From positions 1-64,000 of the forward strand of contig JAGCGS010000015.1 of NCBI GenBank assembly GCA_017649485.1: a DNA stretch of 64,000 nucleotides, read 5' to 3'. The position numbers were made by a program, and so were the translations under genes. Every line of letters starts with the position of its first letter. Position 1 is the first letter of the stretch. Source of the stretch: Bacteroidaceae bacterium (GTDB taxonomy: Bacteria > Bacteroidota > Bacteroidia > Bacteroidales > Bacteroidaceae). The notes beneath the pieces were generated by a model that worked only from the letters and a program-made list of their open reading frames with translations, did not search any database and was not told the DNA's origin. Below are positions 1-7,763 of this stretch, in pieces.

Positions 1-1
1 C

Positions 2-325
2 CATAGCACTCGTGAGTTCGTTAGGGCAAACGATATCCATACCAATGGCATTGAGGGCTTTTGGGCGCACTTCAAGCGTGTTGTCTTCTCCACCTACCAT
101 ATGGTAAGCAAGGACTACTTGCAGCGTTACATTGACGAGCAGGTGTATCGTTGGAACACGAGGGAGAACAAGCCCTCTGTACGCTTTGAGGATATGTTCG
201 TCAAGGGCGTTAAGCACTTTGACTACACTGATGTATTGTCAATGTCTAGTGTCATTGACATCAATGCTTGGAAGGCGAAGAGGAATTCCTACTATTGGGA
301 GCGTGTGATGCGTAGGGGTGCTTGA
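2..325 (+). CDS. IS1595-family (ISXO2-like) transposase, C-terminal part
   Basis: The reading frame is open from base 2 and ends at TGA 323-325, so only the last ~107 residues are in the window; the 5' part lies outside. The segment HTNGIEGFWAHFKR (bases ~41-82) matches the region around the catalytic glutamate of ISXO2/IS1595 DDE transposases, followed by the usual Tyr/Arg-rich tail with RYIDEQVYRWNTR. The role is cut-and-paste movement of its own insertion sequence. I could not identify the terminal inverted repeat, so the end of the element is not placed. Whether the gene is intact upstream cannot be told. Confidence 0.85.
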   Translation, partial: HSTREFVRANDIHTNGIEGFWAHFKRVVFSTYHMVSKDYLQRYIDEQVYRWNTRENKPSVRFEDMFVKGVKHFDYTDVLSMSSVIDINAWKAKRNSYYWERVMRRGA

Positions 326-331
326 GAAACA

Positions 332-361
332 AAAAGAGCAACCATCGCTGATTGCTCTTTT
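332..361. terminator. Hairpin terminator after transposase gene
   Basis: AAAGAGCAA (333-341) pairs with TTGCTCTTT (352-360) around a 10-base loop, with A- and T-runs on the two sides, so it can act for both the transposase (+) and the convergent gene ending at 383 (-). Confidence 0.7.
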
Positions 362-382
362 GATAACTTCAAAGTATACTTA

Positions 383-1210
383 TTAATTCACTGGTACTCC
401 ACCAATTGGTTCTATGTCTGAAGCATAATCACTCCAACCCATAGCGTTCTTATAAGCGTTAACTGAATCGCTTGGAACATAAATCTTTCTACCGCTTGCA
501 TTGTTGCTGAAAGCATAATTACCCAATGTCGGTGGGGTTGTTGCAAGGCAAGTAACATTTGAAAGACTTCTACAATTGCCAAATGCAACCCAATCGATAC
601 TTGTAACACTGTTTGGAATGGTTATGCTTGTTAAACTAGAACAACCATTGAATGCAACCCCTCCAATACTAGTGACACCACTTGGAATGGTGATACTTGT
701 TAAACTGCTACAACTTTGGAATGCTCTCTCTCCAATACTAGTAACACCACTTGGAATATTAATACTTGTAATATTTTGGCAATCTGGGAATGTGTAATCT
801 TCTATGTTATGATATTCATCTTTAAGGGTATATCTAATAACATACTCTCTATTAGGTTCAACATCATAATAACCAAAATTGTCTTTGTCTATGTCCCCCC
901 ACTCGTCAAAAACATACAAAGTATCTAAATCTACATCAACCCCGTTTACCTCAATCTTTTTGAAATAAACGCCGTAATAAATATCTCCTGTTTCCGCATC
1001 AATGGAAAAACCAAGTATAAGCATTCTATTGGAATCACTGTGAAATATTGCAGTAATAATTGTATCTTGGCTAGGCTCATTATATGGGTTGAAATGCACT
1101 TCATTTTCCTGTATGCAGTAACTTACATTAGGGAGAATGAAGTTCTCAGTATCCGCTGTATATGCGGTATAACCGTTATGGTTCTCGAATAGTTTTATGT
1201 ACTTTGCCAT
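383..1210 (-). CDS. BspA-like leucine-rich-repeat protein (LRR_5 type)
   Basis: A 275-residue protein. Residues ~145-220 contain three to four 23-residue repeats of the treponemal/BspA LRR type (pattern ITIPSGVTSIG..AFxxCSSL), followed by a cap with CLATTPPTLGNYAF and a C-terminal region. Such repeats usually mediate protein binding or adhesion at the cell surface. No signal peptide is visible: the N-terminus is MAKYIKLFENHNGYTAY, and the stretch LPNVSYCIQENEVHFNP (27-42) resembles the start of phage- or mobile-element-encoded proteins I associate with gut Bacteroidales (from memory, not checked). The gene has a strong Shine-Dalgarno AGGAG 7 bases before ATG, unlike most genes here. The function is unknown; a surface adhesin, phage tail-associated protein or domesticated element are all possible. 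Confidence 0.75.
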   Translation of the reverse strand: MAKYIKLFENHNGYTAYTADTENFILPNVSYCIQENEVHFNPYNEPSQDTIITAIFHSDSNRMLILGFSIDAETGDIYYGVYFKKIEVNGVDVDLDTLYVFDEWGDIDKDNFGYYDVEPNREYVIRYTLKDEYHNIEDYTFPDCQNITSINIPSGVTSIGERAFQSCSSLTSITIPSGVTSIGGVAFNGCSSLTSITIPNSVTSIDWVAFGNCRSLSNVTCLATTPPTLGNYAFSNNASGRKIYVPSDSVNAYKNAMGWSDYASDIEPIGGVPVN

Positions 1211-1258
1211 AATTAATCTCCTTTATTTTCTATATAAATACTATACTGCCATTGTTTT

Positions 1259-1293
1259 TTTGTTGTTATTCTCAAATATTTTGTATATCTTTG
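1259..1293 (+). promoter_or_regulatory. Bacteroidota-type promoter for the 1336/1550 gene pair
   Basis: TTTG (1259-1262), 23 bases, TATCTTTG (1286-1293) fits the TTTG/TAnnTTTG pattern; the first ATG follows 42 bases later. Confidence 0.55.
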
Positions 1294-1335
1294 CTTGGAT
1301 AATGATATTTATTGTTGAATTAACTAATGTGATTT

Positions 1336-1557
1336 ATGAAATTCATTAACGAAGAAGATTTAACTGAGGAAAATATGGCTGAGTTTTGGAAAGAAATAGA
1401 TATCCTTGAAGAAGAAGCGGAAAGAGAGAGTAAAAAGTTGCAGGAATCAACCCATCCAAAATTCAACTCAATAGAAGAGGCAAGACGGTTTTACAATGCC
1501 ATACCATTTAGTGAATGGGAAAATAAGATGTTTAAAAAGTATGGCATAAATGGTTGA
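1336..1557 (+). CDS. Hypothetical small acidic protein
   Basis: A 73-residue, Glu-rich, probably helical protein (many E and K between residues 4 and 40) with no signal peptide or membrane segment. I do not recognise a family. Its 3' end overlaps the next gene by 8 bases (the ATG at 1550 lies before the TGA at 1555-1557), so the two are almost certainly translated together. It has its own consensus promoter. The pairing of a small acidic protein with a larger partner resembles a chaperone/effector or antitoxin/toxin layout, but nothing in the sequence proves this. It lies in AT-rich accessory DNA next to a transposase. Confidence 0.6.
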   Translation: MKFINEEDLTEENMAEFWKEIDILEEEAERESKKLQESTHPKFNSIEEARRFYNAIPFSEWENKMFKKYGING

Positions 1558-2287
1558 TATTTCTAATAGAGCGCAAACATTATTAAATGGATACATTGAT
1601 AGGTATGTAGATTATAGAAGAAGAGGCGAATATGGCACGAGTCCTTTTTGGAATTGGTATTACCAAGTTAGAAACTACATTTATCAATTAGACAGTGAAG
1701 ATTCGCCTATTGGCGATGGTTTGTCATATACAATGCCAAATTGGGGTGAAATAAAGTTTTCAAGAAATATTATAGGTGGTGAAGTGTATGTGTTAGTTAC
1801 AAATCTCATAGTTAATAGAACTAATTTCTTCAATTGGATTCGCTATAACCGCTTGCCTATGCGAACGCCAATAACAAGTCCAACCAAATCGATAACAAGT
1901 TGGGATTTTGCCGACGGCTATGAGTCATATAATGACATCCACGTTGTGGTGTCAAACAACGAGATGTATTCTCTTGCAAATAAGGACAAAAGTCTTGTTA
2001 TTAATGATTGGTTTGACAATATAACATTTCCAAAGTTGGAGAAGATAGAAGGTGTCAGTACTATAGGAGAAGGTGATAAGTCAAATATCAAATACTTGAT
2101 TTCTACTAATCTCGAAGTTATACACCCAGCAAAAATTGCTATAATGAACCGAAGAGTAATAAACAATGCTGTTTCAAGAGCCATCGACAACTTGATTAAC
2201 GAGATAATAGAGGATGATAGACAGCGTAAGATTCGTAGGATTGTTCGTGAATCAATAGATAGGTTCATAAATCAGATTGTGGCATAA
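1550..2287 (+). CDS. Hypothetical protein, second gene of a two-gene unit
   Basis: A 245-residue soluble protein without a signal peptide or membrane helix. The N-terminus is aromatic and basic (YVDYRRRGEYGTSPFWNWYY), the middle has beta-like segments (GGEVYVLVTNLIV), and the C-terminal ~60 residues are a charged amphipathic helix (DRQRKIRRIVRESIDRF) suited to oligomerisation. No known domain is recognised. Translation is likely coupled to the 73-residue gene that it overlaps by 8 bases. The DNA is AT-rich compared with the housekeeping genes that follow at 2.4 kb, in keeping with horizontal acquisition. Confidence 0.65.
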   Translation: MVDISNRAQTLLNGYIDRYVDYRRRGEYGTSPFWNWYYQVRNYIYQLDSEDSPIGDGLSYTMPNWGEIKFSRNIIGGEVYVLVTNLIVNRTNFFNWIRYNRLPMRTPITSPTKSITSWDFADGYESYNDIHVVVSNNEMYSLANKDKSLVINDWFDNITFPKLEKIEGVSTIGEGDKSNIKYLISTNLEVIHPAKIAIMNRRVINNAVSRAIDNLINEIIEDDRQRKIRRIVRESIDRFINQIVA

Positions 2288-2295
2288 TAAAACAT

Positions 2296-2321
2296 TGAGC
2301 AGCCAAACCAATGACTGCTCA
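2296..2321. terminator. Hairpin after the two-gene unit
   Basis: GAGCAG (2297-2302) pairs with CTGCTC (2315-2320), followed by an AT-rich stretch. The arms and flanking bases (GAGCARCCA ... TGAYTGCTC) closely resemble the hairpin at 332-361. Confidence 0.5.
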
Positions 2322-2405
2322 TATTGTATAATTATACACTATTGACTTTTACTGCCAACAAGTATATAATTCCCATTAAGTTTTTGCGGACAGCAATATA
2401 TGACA

Positions 2406-3767
2406 TTAGTTTTTTGACAGAAGCTCGCAGATAGCATCCTGCAAGGCCCTTGCCTCACTGGCTTTGAGCTGGTTTTGGCACATGATAGCAAAGGCAAGAT
2501 AGCGCTTTGAGTTAGTTTCCAGATAGCCAGCCAAGGTGTTGATGCCTGTATAGGAGCCTGTCTTCGCATGGACACGCTGGTAAGCAGGGCTGCCTCTGCG
2601 CATGCGGTTCCTCAAAGTGCCATCGACACCAGCTACGGGAAGCGAACGGAAGAGGTGGGGAAAGATGTTGTCTTTATTATAGGCATAACGCAAGAAGGCT
2701 ACCAGTAACTCAGGTGACACATAATCGTACATGGAGAGGCCACACCCATCGGCAATACGATAGTCGTCTGGATTCAATCCCAGTGATCTGACCAGTGACA
2801 ACACTGCATTAATGCTCTCTTCTGCAGAGATATGACGCTTGCTTGATGCATGCATACCTAAACGTACGAACATGGCCTCAGCATTAAGGTTGTCGCTCTC
2901 CTTCAACATCTGACGCAACACTTTAGACACAGGTGTTTCATAGGCAGCTACTAACTGGCATGAATCGTTCTTCTCCAACTCTGCAAAATTATACCAAGGT
3001 TGCAAGAGGGTGAAACGCATTCCCAGTCGTTCTAAGAAGGTGTGCATGAAGAAATCCTGCGAAGAATAAACGTTAATCTCTTCCACCCTGCGGGCGGTAA
3101 TATTGCCACTGAGGGTGATGTCGTTGGCATTGTTCAGCCAATCGCGCATCACGGTAAACTTGCCAGCCGAGGCTGTTTTGGTAAGCGTCTCGTTGCTGAT
3201 ACTAAAATAGGAGGAAGTGGGTTTTACTTCCAAAGTAGCTGGCTCACCAGTATTCGCTGGGGTAGCTGTAATCTTGACGAAGCCTTTATTTAGCATCAAT
3301 GGAGAGAGATAGGGTTGGAAACTTTCAGGATTGTCATCCCAAATCCATCCCTTGCCCCAATAGAGAGAATCTTTCATAGACACATCGCCAAAGATTTGTC
3401 CGTCCAACACATGGAAAGGTAGTTTGGCAGTGAGGTCTATCAAGGTGTCGAGAGCCGTTTCCATCAACTCAGGGTCCATACTACCAATGACATAGAGGTC
3501 GCCATGCAGGGTATCGTTCGCCAGTTCACCCTTATACCACACCTCTGTACGGAAGGGTTCCTGTGCCCGGGGATGGTTTAAGGCGGTGATGGCAGTAATG
3601 AGCTTCTGCGTTGAGGCAGGGCGGCAAAGTCTGTCGGATTGGTAGCTAAAAAGAGGTTGGTTGGTGCTGAGGTCATAGACTGACACACCAACCTGTCCCC
3701 CTTGTGGTAGTTTGACTTGTATTAGGGAGTCAAGGCTTTGAGCTATTGACCATTGACCATTGACCAT
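2406..3767 (-). CDS. dacB: D-alanyl-D-alanine carboxypeptidase/endopeptidase, PBP4 (S13) family; signal peptide out of frame
   Basis: Peptidase family S13 penicillin-binding protein that trims or cleaves peptidoglycan stem peptides in the periplasm. All three active-site motifs are present: STQK (residues 52-55, nucleophile S52), SDN (291-293) and KTG (402-404), in 453 residues. The only ATG in this frame is at 3767 and gives MVNGQWSIAQ, without an export signal, although this enzyme must work outside the cytoplasm. A good signal peptide (3829 downwards) lies just upstream in a different frame, joined through a heptanucleotide repeat array. As assembled, the exported form is frame-broken; a different repeat number (1 or 4 perfect units) would restore it. 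Alternatives are an assembly error, a true pseudogene, or translation with ribosomal slippage. Family assignment is firm; the start is not. Confidence 0.9.
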   Translation of the reverse strand: MVNGQWSIAQSLDSLIQVKLPQGGQVGVSVYDLSTNQPLFSYQSDRLCRPASTQKLITAITALNHPRAQEPFRTEVWYKGELANDTLHGDLYVIGSMDPELMETALDTLIDLTAKLPFHVLDGQIFGDVSMKDSLYWGKGWIWDDNPESFQPYLSPLMLNKGFVKITATPANTGEPATLEVKPTSSYFSISNETLTKTASAGKFTVMRDWLNNANDITLSGNITARRVEEINVYSSQDFFMHTFLERLGMRFTLLQPWYNFAELEKNDSCQLVAAYETPVSKVLRQMLKESDNLNAEAMFVRLGMHASSKRHISAEESINAVLSLVRSLGLNPDDYRIADGCGLSMYDYVSPELLVAFLRYAYNKDNIFPHLFRSLPVAGVDGTLRNRMRRGSPAYQRVHAKTGSYTGINTLAGYLETNSKRYLAFAIMCQNQLKASEARALQDAICELLSKN

Positions 3768-3829
3768 TGAGCATTGATCAATGATATGATCAAGGCAAGA
3801 ACTAACCCCAAACGATTATTATTATTCAT
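3743..3829 (-). other. Out-of-frame signal peptide reading frame of dacB
   Basis: ATG at 3829 opens MNNNNRLGLVLALIISLINA followed by Q, a textbook Sec signal (polar start, hydrophobic core, AxA-like NA cleavage region). The frame continues through the repeat as QWSMVNGQ and stops at TAG 3745-3743. The frame used by the PBP4 enzyme is shifted relative to it. With one repeat unit the fusion would read ...LINAQWSIAQSLDSL. Confidence 0.75.
3747..3781 (-). repeat. Heptanucleotide tandem repeat inside the dacB 5' coding region
   Basis: In the gene sense the sequence reads TTGATCA, ATGCTCA, then three perfect ATGGTCA units. Seven is not a multiple of three, so each gain or loss of a unit shifts the reading frame. 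From the signal-peptide frame, unit numbers 1 or 4 lead into the PBP4 frame; the present 3 leads to a stop. Confidence 0.85.
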
Positions 3830-3844
3830 GTATTTTAATGGTAA

Positions 3845-3864
3845 ATGGTCAATAGTCAATGGTC
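3845..3864 (+). repeat. Inverted partner of the dacB heptamer array
   Basis: These 20 bases match the reverse complement of 3748-3767 at 19 of 20 positions. The two copies flank a 77-base spacer that holds the dacB signal-peptide start codon. Confidence 0.7.
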
Positions 3865-3874
3865 TATAGTTATC

Positions 3875-5914
3875 TTACCAAATCTTCACACGTTCATTTT
3901 CAGGACGCCACATTTTGTCGCCTTCCTTTACATTGAATGCCTCATAGAATTCAACGGTATTTGATAATGGGCCTAAAACACGCCACTTGGCAGGAGAATG
4001 TTCATCGCTCTTCACGCGAGTAGCCAATGCCTCAGGACGGAACTGCATCATCCAAGCCTGTGCATGACCCAAGAAGTAACGCTGGGCAGGAGTGAAGCCG
4101 CCGATGATGACATTGTTCTTGTACTGGTCGGTCTTCTTGAATGCCTCGAAGCCCATGATGAGACCACCTAAGTCGGCTATATTCTCACCCTGAGTGTTCT
4201 CGCCATTAATATGCAAGCCGTCAACCACCTCGTAGTTGTTGAATTGTTCTACAATCATCTTGGTCTTTGCTTCAAACTTCGCCTTATCCTCATCAGTCCA
4301 CCAGTTGGTGAGGTTACCCTCAGCATCATAGTTGCAACCTGTATCGTCAAATCCGTGAGTCACCTCATGACCGAATGTACTGCCACCGATAATAGCATAC
4401 AAGATAGCATCATCAGGCATGCGGCCATCGAAGCCAGGCACGATGATGTTGCAGCCTGGGATGCAGATTTCGTTATTGGAAGGGCTATAATAAGCGTTGT
4501 AAGTCTGTGGCTGCATGTGCCACTCAGTGCGGTCAACAGGCTGACCATAACGGCTGATCATACGCTTGAAGTTCCAGCCGGCATAGTTCATCATGTTGCG
4601 GACATAAGAGTCGCGGGTAATCTCCAATGCACTCATATCCTTCCACTTATCAGGATAAGCCAGCTTCATGTTCACAGCCTCAAGCTTCTTCAGTGCCTTC
4701 TCCTTGGTTGGCTCGCTCATCCAATCGAGATTTCTGATGTGGTTGGCAAACTCAGCCTTGATGGCGTTGCCAATCTCCACAAACTTCTCCTTGGTGCCTT
4801 TAGGCAGATACTCAGCCACATAGACCTGACCTACCAAGTCGCCTAAAACACGGTTGGTAACATCCACCACACGCTTCCAACGAGGACGAGGCTCCTGAAC
4901 ACCACGAAGTGTCTTGGAGTAGAAATTGAAGTACTGCATAAAAAGGTCATCATCCATGTAGTTAGCGTAATTATCCAACAAGCCCACCTTGAGGTAGTCC
5001 TTCAAGTCGTTAATCTTGAACTGCTTAAGGTGTCCGTTAAGAGCTGTGAAGAACTCGGGCTGACCCACAACGATGCTATCCACCTTGCTCAGGCCCATAG
5101 CGTTCAGGTAAGTATTCCAGTTGAATGCAGGCATCAGCTTGCTCACTTGTGCCACAGACATCTTGTTGTAGTTTTTAAACGGGTCGCGGGTGTCTTCCGT
5201 CTTGCGAGAGCTCTTCGCCATTGCCATTTCCAATGCCATCACATTGTCGGCAGAAGCCTTAGCCTGGGCATCGGCATAGCCCATCGTCTTGAAAAGACCC
5301 TGCATATAATCCACAAACTTGGCTCGGATTTCAGCTGACTTGGCATCTTCATCTACATAGAAGCGGCGATCAGGCAGGCTCAGGCCACCTTGGCGCAGAC
5401 TTGCAGAGTTCTCATTGCTATTCTTATCGTCTTGAGAAATGCCGAAAGAGAAGAAGCCTCCACCGCCAACGGTACGCAGATAAGCCAATGTAGCAGGCAG
5501 GTCAGCGAGCGACTTCATGGCATCTATTTTATCGAACTCAGGTTTCAACTCATTGATTCCATTGGCATTAAGTGCCACGCTATCCATACCGGCTGCATAG
5601 AGGTCGCCAATTTTCTGCTTGTTGCTACCCTTGGGATTCTCTGTGGCAGATGCCTCTAAACAGATTTGGTAAACCTGTGCCTGAACGGTGTCGTCAACAG
5701 CGGTAAAGATACCTGTGCTCTGCTCGGAAGCAGGAATAGGATGCTGCTTAAACCAAGTGCCGTGGGCGTACTCGAAGAAATCGTCCTGTGGACGAACTGA
5801 ATTATCGATGTGAGAAAGAATAGGATCCACGGGCTCCTGCTTCTTACATGATGTCATAGCCACCAAGGAACCGATGGCGAGACATGCGATTGTTTTCATA
5901 CAGTTACTTTTCAT
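3875..5914 (-). CDS. pepO: M13-family zinc metallopeptidase, lipoprotein (PepO-like)
   Basis: A 679-residue M13 (neprilysin/PepO) metalloendopeptidase that degrades oligopeptides. The zinc site is HEVTH (516-520) with the third ligand in GENIAD (576-581), and the family's C-terminal catalytic domain is complete through FYEAFNVKEGDKMW near the end. The N-terminus has a hydrophobic signal ending in a lipobox (VAMTSC, Cys about residue 23), so it is predicted to be a lipoprotein on the periplasmic side or surface. ATG 5914 was chosen; ATG 5899 (MKTIACLAIG) would also give a functional signal. A consensus promoter lies immediately upstream. Confidence 0.95.
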   Translation of the reverse strand: MKSNCMKTIACLAIGSLVAMTSCKKQEPVDPILSHIDNSVRPQDDFFEYAHGTWFKQHPIPASEQSTGIFTAVDDTVQAQVYQICLEASATENPKGSNKQKIGDLYAAGMDSVALNANGINELKPEFDKIDAMKSLADLPATLAYLRTVGGGGFFSFGISQDDKNSNENSASLRQGGLSLPDRRFYVDEDAKSAEIRAKFVDYMQGLFKTMGYADAQAKASADNVMALEMAMAKSSRKTEDTRDPFKNYNKMSVAQVSKLMPAFNWNTYLNAMGLSKVDSIVVGQPEFFTALNGHLKQFKINDLKDYLKVGLLDNYANYMDDDLFMQYFNFYSKTLRGVQEPRPRWKRVVDVTNRVLGDLVGQVYVAEYLPKGTKEKFVEIGNAIKAEFANHIRNLDWMSEPTKEKALKKLEAVNMKLAYPDKWKDMSALEITRDSYVRNMMNYAGWNFKRMISRYGQPVDRTEWHMQPQTYNAYYSPSNNEICIPGCNIIVPGFDGRMPDDAILYAIIGGSTFGHEVTHGFDDTGCNYDAEGNLTNWWTDEDKAKFEAKTKMIVEQFNNYEVVDGLHINGENTQGENIADLGGLIMGFEAFKKTDQYKNNVIIGGFTPAQRYFLGHAQAWMMQFRPEALATRVKSDEHSPAKWRVLGPLSNTVEFYEAFNVKEGDKMWRPENERVKIW

Positions 5915-5940
5915 TGCTTTATTTGTTTTAAATCAGTGTG

Positions 5941-5973
5941 CAAATATAGTGCAAAAAATTGAATTGTCACAAA
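5941..5973 (-). promoter_or_regulatory. Promoter of pepO
   Basis: On the minus strand TTTG (5973-5970), 21 bases, TATATTTG (5948-5941). The -33 element lies inside the 3' end of lpdA, so pepO can be transcribed independently of the lpdA unit. Confidence 0.6.
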
Positions 5974-7313
5974 GCTTCACGGAATATCTCACCCACAGTA
6001 GGATGCGGAAAGACAATCTTCTTCCAATCCTGTCTTCTGAGCTTCAGCTCAATGGCCATACCAGCCAGAGTGATAATCTCTGAAGCGGGGTTGCCCAGCA
6101 CATGCGCGCCAAGCAAGGTGTCATCTTCGGCAAAAAGCAGTTTACAAACACCGTTAACGCCTTCGTTCTCTGCCACAAAGCGTCCAGAATAAGCCATCGG
6201 CAACTTCACAATCTGATATGACATACCGCTCTTTTGAAGGGATTCCTCAGTCATGCCTACCCCGGCTACCTCTGGGTTAGTATAAACCACTCCAGGTATA
6301 GCGCGATAGCTCATGGCATCCGCTTTGCCCAAGATGGTGTTTACTGCCACTTCCGCCTCACGCACAGCCGTATGCGCCAGCAGCGAGAAGCCTGTGAGGT
6401 CGCCACAAACATATACACCTGGTTTAGATGTTTGCATTTGTTCATTTACTATGATTTGACCACGTTCACCAGTAGCCAAATGCAGGTTTTCCAAACCAAA
6501 GCCTTGCGTAACAGGACGGCGACCAACACTCATCAGAAGCTTATCAGCCTCAACGGATTCCATCACACCGTCTTTCTCAAAGAATACCCTGATGTTCAAG
6601 CCTTCTTCATAAGATAAGGAGGTAACCTTGGAACTCATGTGGAACTTCACTCCCTTCTTGGCATACTCAGCACGAAGCATGGCAGCTATCTCCTTGTCCA
6701 AGCCACCCAGAATCTCGTCAAGCATCTCGATGACCGTTACCTGAACACCCAGGCTATTGAAGAAAGAAGCGAACTCCATACCTATCACACCACCTCCAAT
6801 AATAGCTAAAGACTGAGGCAGTTCCTTATTATCCAAAGCATCACGATGCGTCCAAAATGGAGTTTTGTCAATGCCGGGGATGGGAGGCACAAAAGTATCA
6901 GACCCTGTACAGATGATGAGGTTATCGCACTCAAACACCTCTCCGCCGCAACGTACATGGTTTTTATCTTCAATATAAGCTTCACCGTTAACAAGCTGCA
7001 CCTTATGAGAAGTGAGCCTGCTCTTAACACCTAATACCAGCTTGCGCACAACCTTTTGCTTGCGCGAAATGATTTTGGGCAGGTCGAAGCTTATCTCAGC
7101 GGCACTGACCGCATACTTGGAGGCATGAGACGCATTGTCGTAGGTCTTTGCTGAATATAGCAAAGTCTTGGTGGGAATACATCCCTCGTTCAGACAAACG
7201 CCACCCACATTCTTTTTCTCAAAAAGCACTACGCTTAAACCGGCCTTGCCGGCTGCCTCGGCTGCAGTATAGCCTGCAGGTCCTCCTCCTATAATCGCTA
7301 CTTGATATTTCAT
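5967..7313 (-). CDS. lpdA: Dihydrolipoyl dehydrogenase
   Basis: A flavoprotein disulfide reductase of 448 residues that reoxidises dihydrolipoamide of 2-oxo-acid dehydrogenase or glycine-cleavage complexes using NAD+. Visible motifs: N-terminal FAD fold GGGPAG (9-14), redox-active cysteines C40 and C45 in GGVCLNEGCIPTKT, NAD-binding fold AIIGGGVIGMEFASF (around 170), and the C-terminal interface HPTVGEI carrying the catalytic His-Glu. No E1/E2 or glycine-cleavage genes are beside it. It overlaps the upstream membrane gene by 4 bases (ATGA), so the two form an operon. Confidence 0.95.
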   Translation of the reverse strand: MKYQVAIIGGGPAGYTAAEAAGKAGLSVVLFEKKNVGGVCLNEGCIPTKTLLYSAKTYDNASHASKYAVSAAEISFDLPKIISRKQKVVRKLVLGVKSRLTSHKVQLVNGEAYIEDKNHVRCGGEVFECDNLIICTGSDTFVPPIPGIDKTPFWTHRDALDNKELPQSLAIIGGGVIGMEFASFFNSLGVQVTVIEMLDEILGGLDKEIAAMLRAEYAKKGVKFHMSSKVTSLSYEEGLNIRVFFEKDGVMESVEADKLLMSVGRRPVTQGFGLENLHLATGERGQIIVNEQMQTSKPGVYVCGDLTGFSLLAHTAVREAEVAVNTILGKADAMSYRAIPGVVYTNPEVAGVGMTEESLQKSGMSYQIVKLPMAYSGRFVAENEGVNGVCKLLFAEDDTLLGAHVLGNPASEIITLAGMAIELKLRRQDWKKIVFPHPTVGEIFREAL

Positions 7314-7702
7314 AGTTTTGCTTTTTTATTGATCAGTTCTATAAATTCTTCTTCTTTTACAGGCATCAGGGCTTCAGTCTTACCTGTATGATGCACCAAC
7401 ACACAACGCATCAGACCATAGCCAAAGAGGCGCATGTAATAAGCTTGCTCCACATCATTCACCTCTTGTAAAGGGATGGTTTTTCCTGACATAAACCTGC
7501 CATAATACAACACCAGATTGCCATCAGGAGTAAGCGTGTATGTGGTGTGTATCAGTTTCTCGATACCCAGCAACAAAATGATGACCAGCACAATTGCCAA
7601 GACGATATGTTTGTCCCATAATGCCCAAAAAGACATACCTGAGACAATGAGAAGGAACAAATATTGCCCTAAAGTGATGCGTGCATGAAAAATTCTATTC
7701 AT
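7310..7702 (-). CDS. Membrane protein with bacterial PH-like domain
   Basis: A 130-residue protein with two hydrophobic segments near the N-terminus (about residues 13-28 and 31-47) followed by a beta-rich stretch (TYTLTPDGNLVLYYGRF, IPLQEVNDVEQAYY) typical of small bacterial PH-domain membrane proteins. The function is unknown. The 4-base overlap with lpdA suggests co-transcription, though a role in lipoamide metabolism does not follow from that. The start ATG at 7702 sits directly against the divergent nadB promoter. Confidence 0.7.
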   Translation of the reverse strand: MNRIFHARITLGQYLFLLIVSGMSFWALWDKHIVLAIVLVIILLLGIEKLIHTTYTLTPDGNLVLYYGRFMSGKTIPLQEVNDVEQAYYMRLFGYGLMRCVLVHHTGKTEALMPVKEEEFIELINKKAKL

Positions 7703-7704
7703 CT

Positions 7705-7739
7705 TTTGTTTGAATTTGCTGCGAAGTTACGTATTTTTG
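7705..7739 (+). promoter_or_regulatory. Promoter of nadB
   Basis: TTTG (7705-7708), 23 bases, TATTTTTG (7732-7739). Transcription would start near 7745, which rules out the longer reading frame opening at 7710 and supports ATG 7764. Confidence 0.6.
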
Positions 7740-7763
7740 TGCAAACAAAGAAATATAAGCGTT

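Noticed and set aside
4211..4846. 211-codon plus-strand open frame inside pepO
   Set aside because: It is antisense to a complete M13 peptidase with intact motifs and has no promoter or family resemblance.
7710..7763. Longer NadB start at 7710
   Set aside because: The consensus promoter lies inside this stretch, and the extra residues do not resemble the family's N-terminus.
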